The notes under the pieces: model-generated
What the model saw: only the letters and a program-made list of their open reading frames with translations
Told to the model about the DNA's origin: nothing
Database searches by the model: none
Assembly: GCF_900964775.1 (NCBI RefSeq)
Contig: NC_041806.1
Span: forward strand, 45,124,586-45,188,585
DNA length: 64,000 nt
Origin: Scleropages formosus
Taxonomy: Eukaryota; Chordata; Actinopteri; Osteoglossiformes; Osteoglossidae
Reading direction: 5' to 3'
Made by a program: the position numbers and the translations under genes
Part shown: piece by piece, positions 34,422 to 47,700 of the stretch
How positions within the stretch are numbered: position 1 is the first letter of the stretch
Layout: every line of letters begins with the position of its first letter

Positions 34422-34475
34422 GTCACGTGACGCGCGATAACCCGGAACCGGTTTCTATTGGCAGCTGACCACGTG
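34422..34475 (-). promoter_or_regulatory. hsdl1 promoter: two CACGTG E-boxes and an inverted CCAAT box
   Basis: GTCACGTGAC, a perfect 10-bp palindrome, lies at 34422-34431; a second CACGTG at 34470-34475; ATTGG (CCAAT on the minus strand) at 34457-34461. All lie 165-220 bp upstream of the hsdl1 start codon in a CpG-richer stretch. The first matches the USF/MITF-TFE (CLEAR-like) E-box. Use is inferred. Confidence 0.5.
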
Positions 34476-35672
34476 ATATTCTGAAGTCAAACGTCTTTTA
34501 ATATAAAAGAAAACAAAAAAACACAAGTTCGCGGTGGCCCTATCAATAAAACATATTCTAAAACTAACTTCACTTTTATAAACATTTTAGTACATAAGTA
34601 TATTGGTACGTTTCGTACTTTATTTTTCAGTCTACCAAGCCCATAAGGGACTGCGAACTCAATTTCCCACTATGCCACGCAGAGCAGCACTCACTTCCGC
34701 GTTTCCATGGAGATTCTACCAGCCTGATCGATCTGCTCTGTGCTGTATAGCGTTCACCGAACGCCACTGATCTGATGTGACTACGTTTATATTAAAATCC
34801 TTATTGATCTTATTCCTTCGTCTTTATCATGTTAGGTTTGCAGATCAGGGTACCTACAATAATTTATTTACCCACATTTACAGGCGGAGAATTTTTACTG
34901 GAGCATTCGTAAGTACCGGGGGGTCTCGTGAGGAACTAATCGATAATCATAATCATGATATGATAATGATTATATATTACACAACGACAAAAAGCGAAAA
35001 TCTCGGGGGGTCGACATTAAGTCCACAGAGATGTTTACAGATTAAATGAATATTGGTATAAAAACGGTGAATTCTTCAAGTTCACCGGCTAATTATCGAA
35101 TGCTTCTTGAAAGTTTGCTCCACCAGCAGTATTGCATAATGAGTACTTAAGAAAACTGCATAAATTTTCGAAATAATCATGTCATTCAAACAAAAGATGA
35201 GGTTCTGCACACATCACAAGGTTGTCCTAGAGAAGCTGTCACTGATATGAATCCACTATAGGATCATTTTTCATTTTATTTACCTCAGGTACAAGTGAAG
35301 GTCATTGATGGTAAAAATAAACAGCTTCCTGCAATTAATTAAAAGACACTGAAAGTGTCTGAAATTGGGTATATTCTCCTTAGACGAAGCTTTCGATTTT
35401 GTCCATGCAATGAGGGCACATCTTTTTGTGTTTGTCCCCCAAAATGCACACACAGTACAGGGATGAACCCAAACTGGTTCAGTATTTTACCATAATTACC
35501 TTTAATGCATAGTCTTGTTACCCATGTAAATACAAACAAAAAGTGGATCGATACCAGTTACGGCTTTTCTAGGACAACGTTCTCTGATCTCTATCTAAGG
35601 AGACAATAAAAGTAAAGAATGCAAGGCTTCTGTCGAAATATGGTGTGTATCGCTTTGCTGTACTGCTGTGAA

Positions 35673-35684
35673 GTGACTGGCAAC
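35673..35684 (+). promoter_or_regulatory. RFX X-box-like motif in the tbc1d32 promoter
   Basis: GTGACTGGCAAC fits the X-box pattern GTNRCC-RGYAAC at 11 of 12 positions, with the second half-site GGCAAC perfect and no spacer. It lies 51 bp upstream of the tbc1d32 start codon. RFX factors drive ciliary genes through such sites; function here is inferred. Confidence 0.5.
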
Positions 35685-35734
35685 GTTGCGCTCAAAAACA
35701 TCCGGGACCAAATGTTTTCAGGTGACCGGCCACC

Positions 35735-38700
35735 ATGTCCCACTTTTCGTCCGAGGATGAGGTGGAGCTTCAGGGTCTTCTGAAAAGCTTGCTCAGGAGC
35801 GTCAGCGAGAGGATCTCGGGAGCACCGTCGGTGGAGTGCGCAGAGGAGATCCTGCTGCACCTCGAGGAAACGGACAAAAATTTCCACAAGTACGTTGTGA
35901 TGAAAGCTGCATGTCCTGCCCACACTGATCCATCCATCCATCCATCCATAAATCCATCCCTCCGTCCACCCGTTTGTTTGTTCGTCCGTCCATCCGTCCA
36001 CCCGTTCGTTTGTCCAATCATCCATCCGTCCACCCGTTTGTTCATTTGTCTATCCATCCATCCATAAATCCATCCATCCGTCCACCTGTTCGTCAATCCA
36101 TCCGTCCATCCATCTGTCCACCCGTTTGTTCATTTGTCCATCCATCCATCCATCCATCCATCTGTCCATTTGTTTGTTCATTTGTCCATCCATCCATCCA
36201 TCCATCTGTTCACCCGTTTGTTTGTTCATCCATCCATCCATCCCCCGTCCGTCCATCCATCCATCCATAAATCCATCCGTCCACCCGTTTGTTTGTTCTT
36301 CCATCCATCCATCCATCCAGGGGTCTGAGTGGTTCAGCATGTGCCAAGGTTTATCTTGGACAAGACGCCAGTCCATGTTCATCTGCATCTGATGAATGAA
36401 TAAATGTAAATGTACATCTGCTTTTAACCAACCAAGCAACCAACGTTAAAAACCACTTGTCCCAAGCGGGGTTGCGGCGAGCCGGAGCCTATCCCGGAAA
36501 CACAGGGCACAAGGCTGAATGGGGAGAGGAAACACCCTGGATGGGGCGCCAGTCCATCCCAAGGCACCCCAAGCAGGACTTTGAACCCCGGACCCGCCGT
36601 ACAGCGGTCACTGGCCAAACCCGCTGCACCATCACAGCACCCCATCTGCTTTGAATATTTTACAGTTTTTTTCAACTCTACATCGATGTAAGCTTGATTG
36701 CAGCCGTATGATTCTGGAGAATATATGACAATTGATAAATGACAGTTAAAAGCTAGTGAAGCCCTCAGCATGCCTGAAAGGTACTTACCATGAGTATCTC
36801 CAGTAAGAAATACCCTGCTGCATAAATGGTTCATGTGCAGGTTAACAAAAAGTGCAGGGGATGAAATCTCTGAAAGAGTCAAAGGTACATGTCCCTAATG
36901 TGTCTAAAATGTTTTGCCGTTGTTTCATTGGCAGCTATGAGTTTGTTAAGTACCTGCGGCAGTACCTTGAGCGCGCCCTGGGGACGGTCATCGATGAGGA
37001 AACGGAGAACTGTATGCGAGCCGAGGGGCAAGCAGTCACATCAGGGCAGGACACCTTGGTACACGCCGTCACCAGGAGGACTCGGGAATCTGCCGAGTAA
37101 GCGCTCTTAGAAATGCAGTGAAAGCAGAAAGATGCCACATTTGGTTTATTTTATGCTTGGCCACTTCATTGCTGGTGTTGGATACACACAAATACTTGTT
37201 TGTATTTTGTTTTGGATGTGGCTTTAAGGCAAAACAAGGTTTATTTCTGTGAACATCTTGATGTCTTCAGACTTTCTGTTGTACAACATGTTTTTAACTG
37301 GGGATCCTTCTTTTCTTTTCTGATCAATGTCCGATTAACAGATACAAGGAAATGATGCATACGCTGAAGAATACTATGATGGTGGTGGTGGAGTCGCTGA
37401 TCAATAAGTTTGAAGAGGACCAGCTGAAGAAGGAAGAGATGCACAGGAAGAAGCAGCACGAGCAGTCCGGGGGCCCTTACTTAGACAACTGCTCCGACAG
37501 CGACTCGTCTTTCAACCAGGTGTTGAGCAAGATCTACGTGAGATGATGATGTCGCTCTGTTTGTTTGTTGTTCATAGGAACAGGTGACACGCTAATCGAC
37601 ATGGGGCAGCGCTGAGGTACAGTGGGTAGCTGTGATGCCGCACATCTCCTGGGCTGTGGGCTCGGATGTGGGTTTGAGTCCAGTTCAGGCTATGCAGAGT
37701 CTGCTTGTTTTCCCTGTGTTTGTGAGGGAGTCGTCAGGGTGCTCTGGTTTCCTCCCACGGTTCAACGGCATGTTTCAAGTGAACTGGTGACTGTAAACTC
37801 CCTTTTGTGTGTATGTGTGAGTGAATGAGTGTGTGCGATTGCCCTGTGATGGACTAACCTCCCGTCAAGGGTGTACCCTGCCTTGCACCTTAAGTTTTAG
37901 GGATAGGCTTCATACTGCCTACACTGGACCAGTGGTTTCTGATGAGCTGATGGATGAAATTAATGACGTAATGACCTAAATGGAATAGTCATGTACTGAA
38001 ATTTTTATACTAATTAAATTTTTTTTTAAATTTTTTTTATTTTTTATATAGAGCTATGCGTTCATCACTCATGAGCAGCTGCAAGTTATTGCAGAAAAAC
38101 TTCACCAGAGCCAGCCGAAAGAGGTACATTTGCACTCACAGTCTACCCGGCTGACTGAGCTGTGGACGTCTGTCCTCTGCCCTTGGTCTACATGGTGTCG
38201 GCATGCCCCCGAGGCAGCCTTACTGACGGCCGGGTACGTGTATGTCTTTGTCTGAGAGTTTGACCTGTCCTGACAGGTGCGCTGGGAGGCCCTGCAGTTG
38301 TTGTGCTGCGCGCCGCCGTCCGACGTGCTGAGCAGCGAGAGTTGGTACAGCTTGTGCAGGAGCCTCTCCGCCGCCCTGGCTGACCCTGACCCTGAATTGA
38401 GCGTGAGCCATGCCGCCGGGGGGGGGGGGGGGGGGGGGGGGTGGAGTCTCGTGGTTTTATTAACTATAGAGATTGGATCGTGTGTGTGTGTGAGAGAGAT
38501 TTCTCTCCAGTGGACTAGCGCCCCATACAACTTGTACACTGTCGTTCCAGAATAGGCTCGGGACCACTGTGCCCTTGTATTGGACAAGTGGTTATTCATA
38601 ATGAATGAATGAATGAATGAATGAATGGAAGGGACAAAAAGACAGGACTTTCTAAAGTCATCTTTTTTTTTGCCCTTTTACTATTTATATAAAATCCCTT

Positions 38701-41700
38701 CAGTGCTGAGCTAACAATCCCAAAATCCAAAATTGTATGAAAGGAAACAATTTTAAACTGAGAATACATTTCAAGACAAACATCCCATATCACATTGAAA
38801 CACACACACAACACACACACACACACAGAGTGTCTGAACCGCTTGTCCCATACAGGGTCGCGGGGAGCCGGAGCCTAACCCAGCAACACAGGGCGTGAGG
38901 GGGAGGGGACACACCCAAGACGGGACGCCAGTCCGTCGCAAGGCACTCCAAGCGGGACTCGAACCCCAGACCCACTGCACCACCATGCCCCCCTCTCACA
39001 CTGAAACACTTAACTGACATTTCAGTGTTGAATCTGCAGTAATATTTGGAGTAACTAATTTTGATCTTCCCTGTTACCTTTACACACTGTTCTGTGATAA
39101 GGATAGCCAGCTGTTACACACTTTTCTCACAACAGGGGCTGGGAATGCGTCAGCTGCCCCACTTGGCTCTATCTGACCCCAGCAAGGACAGGTTGTAGGC
39201 AGGACGATGGCATAGCGAGTAGCGCTGCTGTCTCGCAGCACCTGGATGGTGCGAGAGGATGTGGGTTCGATCCCAGCTCAGTCTGTGTGGCGTTTGCATG
39301 TTGTGTCTGTGTGGGCACCCTCAAGGTGCTCTGGTTTCCTCCCACAGTTCAAAGGCATGCTGTTCAGGTTCCCCCAAAGTGTGTGAGTGACACAGAGAGA
39401 GTGTGTTTCACTGATGTATGGATGAGTGACCCAGTGTAAGTCACCACGGTGAATCACTTTGAAGAAAAGGGTCTGCTAAGTAAATAAATGTAAGTTGTTA
39501 TCACTCAGCATTGTGTACAGTTTTTTACTCTCTTTTACTTGCCTCAATTACTGTTGCCCCATCTCTATTTTTAGGAAAAAGTCCTCCGGTTCTTCGCAAA
39601 GACCCTTTCTTCCTCTCCGCTGAATGTAACCAGAGAAATTTATGTCAGTTTAGGTAATATTTTTTGTGGGACTGTTTATTCTTTTTCTTACTTCATGAAA
39701 TGACATGTAAAGTAATGTTGAACAAATGTGTCTAATTCCTCTAATTATGATCTGTGTACCAGGTTATGATTTCGGTGTGCCGGGATTTTTTTTTTAAAAA
39801 AAAAAAAAATCCACATGTTATATTGGGGGACAGTTGGTAGCGTAGTGGTTAAAGTTACTGCCACTGGATCCAAAGGTCCCCAGTTCGATCCCCGCCTTCA
39901 GCTGTAGTACCCTTGAGCAAGGTACCTACCCGAAGTTGCTTCAGTAAAAAGAAATAATTACCCAGCTGTATAAATGGGTATATAATTAGAAGTAAGTGGT
40001 TTAACGTTATAAGTTGCTTTGGAGAAAAGCATCAGATAAATGTAATGCATGTTAGTTAATACGTCAATATGGGTTATAAAATAGGTTCCCATTTTTTTTC
40101 TGCCTTTGCTTGAAGCAAAAAGTCTGGAGTCTGATTTCCTGCTGCGCAAACTGAGCATTGCTGCAGGATCTGCTGGGATTGACGTTAACAGGCCGGATAT
40201 TGCACGGCTCCTCAAGCAGGCAAGTTATGTTTGTTTTTAACAAATCGTTTCCTCTGTCAGTCTTCCTTTTTAACTTGTCAAGGCCAGTTGAAGTTAGAAA
40301 AAAAGCTGATTTCCAATGGATTTGTTATTAATATGGTGTGTGTGTGTGTGTCTGTGTGTCCCCCAGATGAGGCTGATGAACGATTTTCAGAAGGAAGTGA
40401 CATCGTATTGGATACGGCATCCAGAGAAGTGAAAATTTTTAAAAAAAATTTTTTTTTTTTTAAAATTATTATTATAAAAAGTCCTGAATCGTGCTGAATT
40501 GTTTCGTGCTTCCTCTCTTGTTTCCTCGAGCTGTTATTTTTCTGATGGTTCCAGGTACATGGAGGAGATCATAGAAAGCACCCTGTCTCTGCTCTCCTTA
40601 CAACATGAGCGCGATGCAGGCATGCCGTCCACCGAGAAGGTCTTGGAGCCCATTCACATGATGGCCATGCTGGATATAAAAGCCACCTGGTTCAAAAGGT
40701 GGATGGTAAGAAGCTTTTCAGTCATTTTTCCCCAAGTCCACTACTACAGTAATAACAGTAATAAAAAAATAAAACTAAATAACTGTAAATACCTTGATAT
40801 TGTAAGTCTCTTTGGAGAATAGTGTCACCCACATAAATAAGTGTAAAGGGGATCTTCTGAACATGAAACCAGCAGCCCTCATGTTGCAATATTGTGTCCT
40901 CCTGCTCCAGTCAAATGTAGGCACTGCAAACTTTCAAAGAAGCAAATACACACACACACACATTTTCAGAACCGCTTGTCCCATACGGGGTCACGGGGAA
41001 CCGGAGCCTACCCAGTAATACAAGGCGTAAGGCCAGAGGGGGAGGGGACACACCCAGGACGGGACGCCAGTCCATTGCAAGGCACCCCAGTTGGGACTCG
41101 AACCCCAGACCCACTGGAGAGCAGGACTGTGGTCCAACCCACTACGGCACCGCACCCCCTGCTAAGAAGCAAATATTTTTTTCAATATTTTTCTATTTTA
41201 TTTATTTTTAATACCATATTTTCAGTTATTTTTTTAAAATCTCATGGCGTCGTAGTGCAAATGTGACGTGTTTACCCTTAATGCCGATAACTTTTCGGAG
41301 TAGGTTTGTGTGATAAAAGTGACTTTGCAGTTACAGACAGGATGAGTTACAAACAGATTTCCAGTCCCAGCTGGATGGGTAAGTTGAGGTGCCAGTGTAG
41401 TTCCTTCACCCCCCCCTCCGCTGTACATTTACATTTATTCATTTAGCTGACGCTTCTCTAAAGCGACTTAACAGCATTAAGCTACTTAAAAGTATTTACC
41501 ATTTATACAGCTGGGTAATTTTTACTGGAGCAAAGTAGGGTAAGTACCTTGCTCAAGGGTACTACATCTGGAGGTGGGATTCAAATCTGCAACCTTTGAA
41601 TCCAAAAGTAGCAGCTCTAACCACTACGCAACCAGCTGTCTCGCTATAGCAGTAGTCCCAAGGTAACATGTCCTTTGGCCACAGATTTGCATGTTTTCAA

Positions 41701-44700
41701 TCTTTGCAAATGTCCTTGGTGGCAATGTGAGCTCGCTGTCTTTCAGCACGGTTCTTACAGCAGGACGGTGGTCCTGAGGCTCCTGGAAAAGAAGTACAAG
41801 TCCCTGGTGAGTGTGCTGCATGACATTTCACTGGTGCTGCCACTTAAGATGGGAGTTTCCAGAATTATCTCCAGGAAGTGAGCTTTAGTTCGGTCTCTTT
41901 TAATTAAAAAAGTCACGTATTATATCGATTATTGTGAAACAGTGTCCCACAGGTAAATGACGGGTAAATCATTACTTAAAATTCTATCTACCCTACAGAC
42001 TGGATCATTGATTGAATCGGTTCCTGTTTATCAGATTTTTTTTAAGGAAATAAATTATTAAGCAGTTTCCTTAAAGTTAATTTAAACGATAAACAAATTC
42101 TTGACTTATTTTTCTAGTGTTTCAACAATAAGAGAAAGAGGATATGAGAGTACAGTGAAGTGTTTTGCTCCCTGGTTTTCGACAGATTGTGGCCTCTCTT
42201 CAGCAGTGTGTCCATTTCCACAAGTGCCGTGGACCTTCTGGGGAGGAGGTGTCTGATGTCACACACATGTTAGGAAAACAGCACATTGGTTTGTCTCATG
42301 GAAAGTCTCAGCGGGTTCAGTTTGTACCTTTGCATTTGAAACTGATATTATCCCTATCTCTTTATTTACAGTAATAAAACCTTTCCAAGGGCGGTTCGGC
42401 GTAAAAATGTGCAAATCCAGAACGTTATCGTAAATAAAACAACGATTGTGAGATATCTTCAGAGCCTTAGGCTGCTCATTTCTATTCACTGACACTTGTT
42501 GTGGCTTTAATTTTTGATGGCAGGATTTGTCTTAGAGGTTCTTAACCTTTTCTCAGCCACAGACCCCTTTTAGAATCTAGTAAAAAAAAAAAACCTGTGG
42601 ACAAGTCCTAGACATATGTCCAGAAATACATTCAGAGAAAAATTTTTTTTTTTCCAGTGTAATGCACTTGAAATGATAAACTTCACATAGAATTATGTCA
42701 TACATAGTAATAACATAAGTGCGATGGACTTGCTATCCCATCTAGGGTGCACTACCCCCCACCTGCATTGTACTCTGTGATTCCGGGACAGGCTCCAGAA
42801 CCCTACGACCCCGCTCAAGCCAAGCGGTTAATGAAAATGGATGGATGGATAATAATAAAATAGCAAAATTCTTCATTTTATTTAGGCTTTTATTTAATTG
42901 GACTGCATTATTTTCAAAGCATCAGCCAGTAAAGTGCAGTGAGATCAGTGGTTTCCCTGCAGAATTAATGTACCTTTCTCAACACCCCTCCAGCAGCAGG
43001 TTTTAAAGAGACAAACATTTATTACTTTACCCCAGCCCAGCATTTTAATTTAAAGTGGATAATAGGTTTTCCAGGCCTTTTCCCCCTGAACTGTTTTACA
43101 GGGAACAGAGACAGTTTAGTCCTCTCCTCTGCCTGTTTTTATGTGCAAAACTCCTTTTCCCAATATTGTAATAAAGTGCTATGGCAGCTGGAGGGGTAAG
43201 CAGGATCACAAGGCTCACAGGGAGTTTGTTGGACCTTTCGTAGTTAATTCACCTGCATTCACAGATGGCCCGTGGCTAGCGAGAACCTCTCCCCAGCTCA
43301 TGACTAATTCTTACTCTTGTTGATCCATGCACTCATTCATTAATAACCACTTGTCCTATTGCGGGATCACAGTGGTCCAGTCCCTATCCTGGAACCATAG
43401 GACATGAGACAGGGTACACCCAACCCGCTGCAGGGTGGTCACAGACACGTTCACTTATACATACATACATACATACATACATACACTATGGGCAATTCAG
43501 AATCACCAGTTCACCTGAAACACATGTTTTAGGACAGGGGAGGAAACCCAGGATCCAAACTCCACACAGACTGAGCCAGATTCAAACCCACAGCTCCGGG
43601 GCTGAATTAAATTCGATTGTTTTAATGTCTGGACAACCACGACTAGAACAGAAGTGTGTCTGTCATGCAACCAGCAGCGGGAAAGGGTTAGGCATACCTC
43701 ACTGGATCGTGCCATCATGTGTGTGATCGTGTGACGTGCGGTCGTCAGATTGTGTCCCCTTCCAATTGTGTGATCGTGCAGGCCCCGTTCAGAGGACGCT
43801 GTACACCACCAAGGAGCTGGAATACATTCACTTTGTACACTCTCTTTGCCTGCTGGGACGGCTGCTCATCTACACCAATGGAAGAAGCCTGTTCCCTGTC
43901 AGAGTGAAAAATCGGAAAGGTGGGGGAAGCGACTGCAACAGCACCGCAGTCTTAGCATTTATTTCTTTTTGTTCGTCTCGTTACTTATTTGGCGACTTTG
44001 TCCAGAGAAACTCATTGATACACCTAATGTGGATAGATGGACGTTTAACTTGAGTGGTCCAGGTTAAGTACCTGGCTCAAGGGCCCCTCCTTGGACTTGA
44101 ACTACAATCTTAAGGTTATAAATCTTTGTCCTTAATCACTATGCTTCCTGCTGCCTCCAGCAACCATACATAGTCAAGTAATGAATGAATAGTCCTGAAA
44201 TAAATTTCTCTGTACTTTTTCCTTTGCTGCATTTTTAAATCCTTCTCCTCCCACCCCAGTTTACTCATTACCAGTTACCTGATCCTTTTCTCCAAAGCAA
44301 CTTACAATATTAAGCTACTTAAGATGATTTACCCACTTATACAACTGGGTAGGTATTACAGCTGGATGTGAGGATTGAACCTGCAATCTTTGGGTCCAAA
44401 GGCAGCAGCTCCACCCCCTATGCTCCCTGTTGTCCCCTGTGCAACTGTTGGATACATACTTGGCCAGATTATGTTTCTGCTTTATATCTGCTGCTTCTCA
44501 CTCTAGTGGCTGTGGTCTTTATATTGTCATAGATGGAGGTATTTTCCCAGTTCCATCTCTTGATCTTCTCTGAGAACATGAGAGAAGCCCAGCCCATCTA
44601 AGGGGGATATAGACCAGTTTATTTTAGAAAAGGACTGTATTTGTGCCTGGGCTGGGTGCTGGAGTGTTTATCTCGCGATGCTCCAGTAAAATGCAGCTCT

Positions 44701-47700
44701 CCGTTTGAAATTACAGTTTTTCTGAGTAGGCAGAGCTGCTCTCACCATGGTATTGAACCAGAACTGTGTATTGGGATCAAACTGTAGAAACTGTCTACTT
44801 GTGAAGGTGTGTACCTACAGTGTTGTTTTCTCCCTGCAGATCCGGTGTCCTTAACGGACCTGATTGTGATGCTTATCGACACGATGTACCAACACCCGAA
44901 ACCACCGTGTGGCAGTTTGTCCCACGCAGGTGTGAATGTAGCATTAGCACGACTCATTTTAAATCACTGCAAGGATATGTCTTTGATTTCAGTATACCCC
45001 ACTTGAACTTTAAATATGGACAAATGCGGTTTGAAAGTGGGTTCACCAATATTTCTGCAGAAAGAGTAGAATTATACTTTTGCCAAATGATATTAAACAT
45101 TTTGATGTTCTATAAATTGAATATTCTGGGTGCAAACTGTTAATCAGCTGTGTATGATACGCTGGCTATGTCCTTTATGCATTTTTTCACCATTTAAATT
45201 CTAAGCCAGAGAAGTAAGTAAGTAGCTTAACATTGTAAGTTGCTATGGGAAAAAGCATCAGCTAAATGAATAAATGTAAATGTAACCACAAGATTTTAAT
45301 GAAACTTAGTTTCAGGGACATTCACACATTTATATACTTTGATTACCTTGTTCATTGAAGTCAGTTTGCTAGCCGAATTTATCATTAGAATTAACCTATA
45401 AACATGTAAAGTTTGAAGGACTTTTGCTGGTTTGTGTAGGCCGCACCTTGTTCAGTTGGTGCTTTTTTGAATATACATTAAGGAATGCTAGTGCATTGGA
45501 TCCTAGTGTTACGAACAGTTGGGTACCAAATTTTTTGAAGACGCAAACATTTCCCCATATATTTATTTTTAAGTGCCTTTTACCAATTTTCTAAAATGTT
45601 GGTTTGCTGTGGCGCACATGCAACCTGTTTTTACACCATCAGCCTATAGATGGCAGTAAAGAGCACCAGTATTGGGTTGCTTTACATTTACTCGGGGGGG
45701 CACAGTGGTGCAGCAGTCTTGGCTGGGTCCCGCTCTCTGGCAGGTCTGGGGTTCGAGCCCTGCTTGGGGCGCCTTGCGGCAGACTGGCGTCCCCTCCTGG
45801 GTATGCCCCCTCTCCCTTCTGCCTTACGCCCTGTGTTGCCAAGTTAGGCTCCAGCTCACCGCGACCCCACTCTGGACAAGCAGTTTCTGACAATGTGTGT
45901 GTGTATACATTTACTCATTTAGCTGGCAGTTTCCTCCATAGCAATTCACACTGTTAAGCTGCTTGCAGTGGTTTACCCATTTATTGAGTTCAAAAGAGTT
46001 TTAGGGCTAGTACCATCCTCAAGTGTACTACACCACTAGATGGGATTTGAACATGTGATCTTTAGATCCAAATGCAGAAGGTCAAACGAGTTTGCTACTC
46101 GCTGCCCCTTTTAATTCAGTTTATTTCCACAGTATTTTGAGCTTGTGCCTGGCGTTTTTTAGTCTCCTTAGTGTCGGTAATCACGTGTTCAATAATCAGT
46201 ATTGATAGACGTTTATAGAGGCTAGTGATTTTTTTTTTCCACTTTTGTAGGTCTGTTCTCTCCCATGGCCTGTGCAATTAATGTGTTAACAAACACACTC
46301 ACAAAAAGATTATTTTCCACATAGTCATGCAAGCCTAAATATGAACATTTTGTGTAGTTTTGAAGCAATAATTAATATCTCAGTTTAGACATGCCACAGT
46401 AGAGGAACAGATGGGAACAGGTTGGTGTCTGCAAGTTGTTTTCACAGTCTATTCTTGTGAATTGCAGTGTAATGTCTGGTATTCTTGGCAACTTAACCTC
46501 ATGAAAAACAGAAAACCTCTGAATCAGTTGGAAAAATTGGCAGTATATGTGTATTTTTTTTTTTATTGCTGCATTTTATCTACAGTACATTATGTTTATT
46601 TTGGACCCACCTGTGGGCCGTGTCAGTCTTTTCCTTCCCATCAGTACATCGTAGCCCTGCAATGAGATTACAACAGATAATGATGTGATACCTGGGCATG
46701 CCACTCAGTTTCTCTTAGACTTTGAAATTTTAAATCAGCAAATTACTCATAAAAGATTGGAGTAATTACTTCTTTGGAATCCAGCCCTGATACTGCCCTT
46801 TGGGCACAGTCCCCACCCTCCTTTCATAAACCAGTCGATATCTGATACTTTGTCTGGACTCAGAGGATTTTCACTATACAGTACAGTGACGTCTAATTAG
46901 CAGTCATATGTTACTCAGAAATAAAATCAGTTCTGTAGTAGCCATGAGGTTGCAGTTTGATGTGCTGTAAAAGGTGTAAATGATGCCCCAGCGAGCAAAG
47001 ACTTTGAGTGGCCCGTGTTATTGTTGTTTCTGCAGACTCGCTGTCGCCCACCAGCCTGGTTATGGAGGACCTGAGGACTCTGTGCGACCGCACCGAGTGC
47101 GCAGTACAGTGCTTGTACCAGTCCCCTGTCATAGAGGCCCTGCTCGCTCCCATCATCGCCCTGCTTAGGGGGGAACAGGTCAGTCGGGTGCACAGACATG
47201 CAGTCCGGCAGTGTGGGGCTTGTTTTACAGGGACTGTGGTTGGCCTCCATTGTAGATTAATGAAAACATCTCACCGATTAACTTGAGTGAATAAGACAGT
47301 CTTTCCCGCAAGTATCAGGCAACCCATTCCACCTGCTTGTGAAATATTCATGTTTTTCATCATACGGCCTTGAAGTCGATCATTTCTAAAGAAGTCACGA
47401 GTTACCCCAGGTTACTGAGCTCAGCCGTAAAAGATTCCTTCGAACATTATAGCGCACAGCGGTCGCACAGCGGTCACGCAGCATCTTAGACATGATTCTG
47501 ACGTGTTTGTTTGTTTGTTGCATTGCAGGCAAAAGTAAATACTCTGGAAACCACGCTGGTCCATATTGCTGATATCCTGGCTAGAATTGCCACTACTCGG
47601 TGGGGGTTGTCTATTTTCCTGTATGACACGAATCTGATTTCTGCCGAGGGCGCAAGGTGAGAAAAGCATCTTCGTCTCAAATCGTCCTTTTCTGGCACAT

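Noticed and set aside
34699-34712. gtttccatggagat as a second X-box
   Set aside because: Only the left half-site fits, and it is about 1 kb from the tbc1d32 start.
35735-36439. Long open frames rich in HPSIHPSV (plus) and MDGWMDG (minus)
   Set aside because: They are translations of the ATCC satellite in all frames; only the first 155 bases from 35735 are real coding sequence.
38102-38599. 165-codon minus frame over tbc1d32 exons 4-5
   Set aside because: Antisense shadow of real exons extended through the G run, which reads as Pro repeats.
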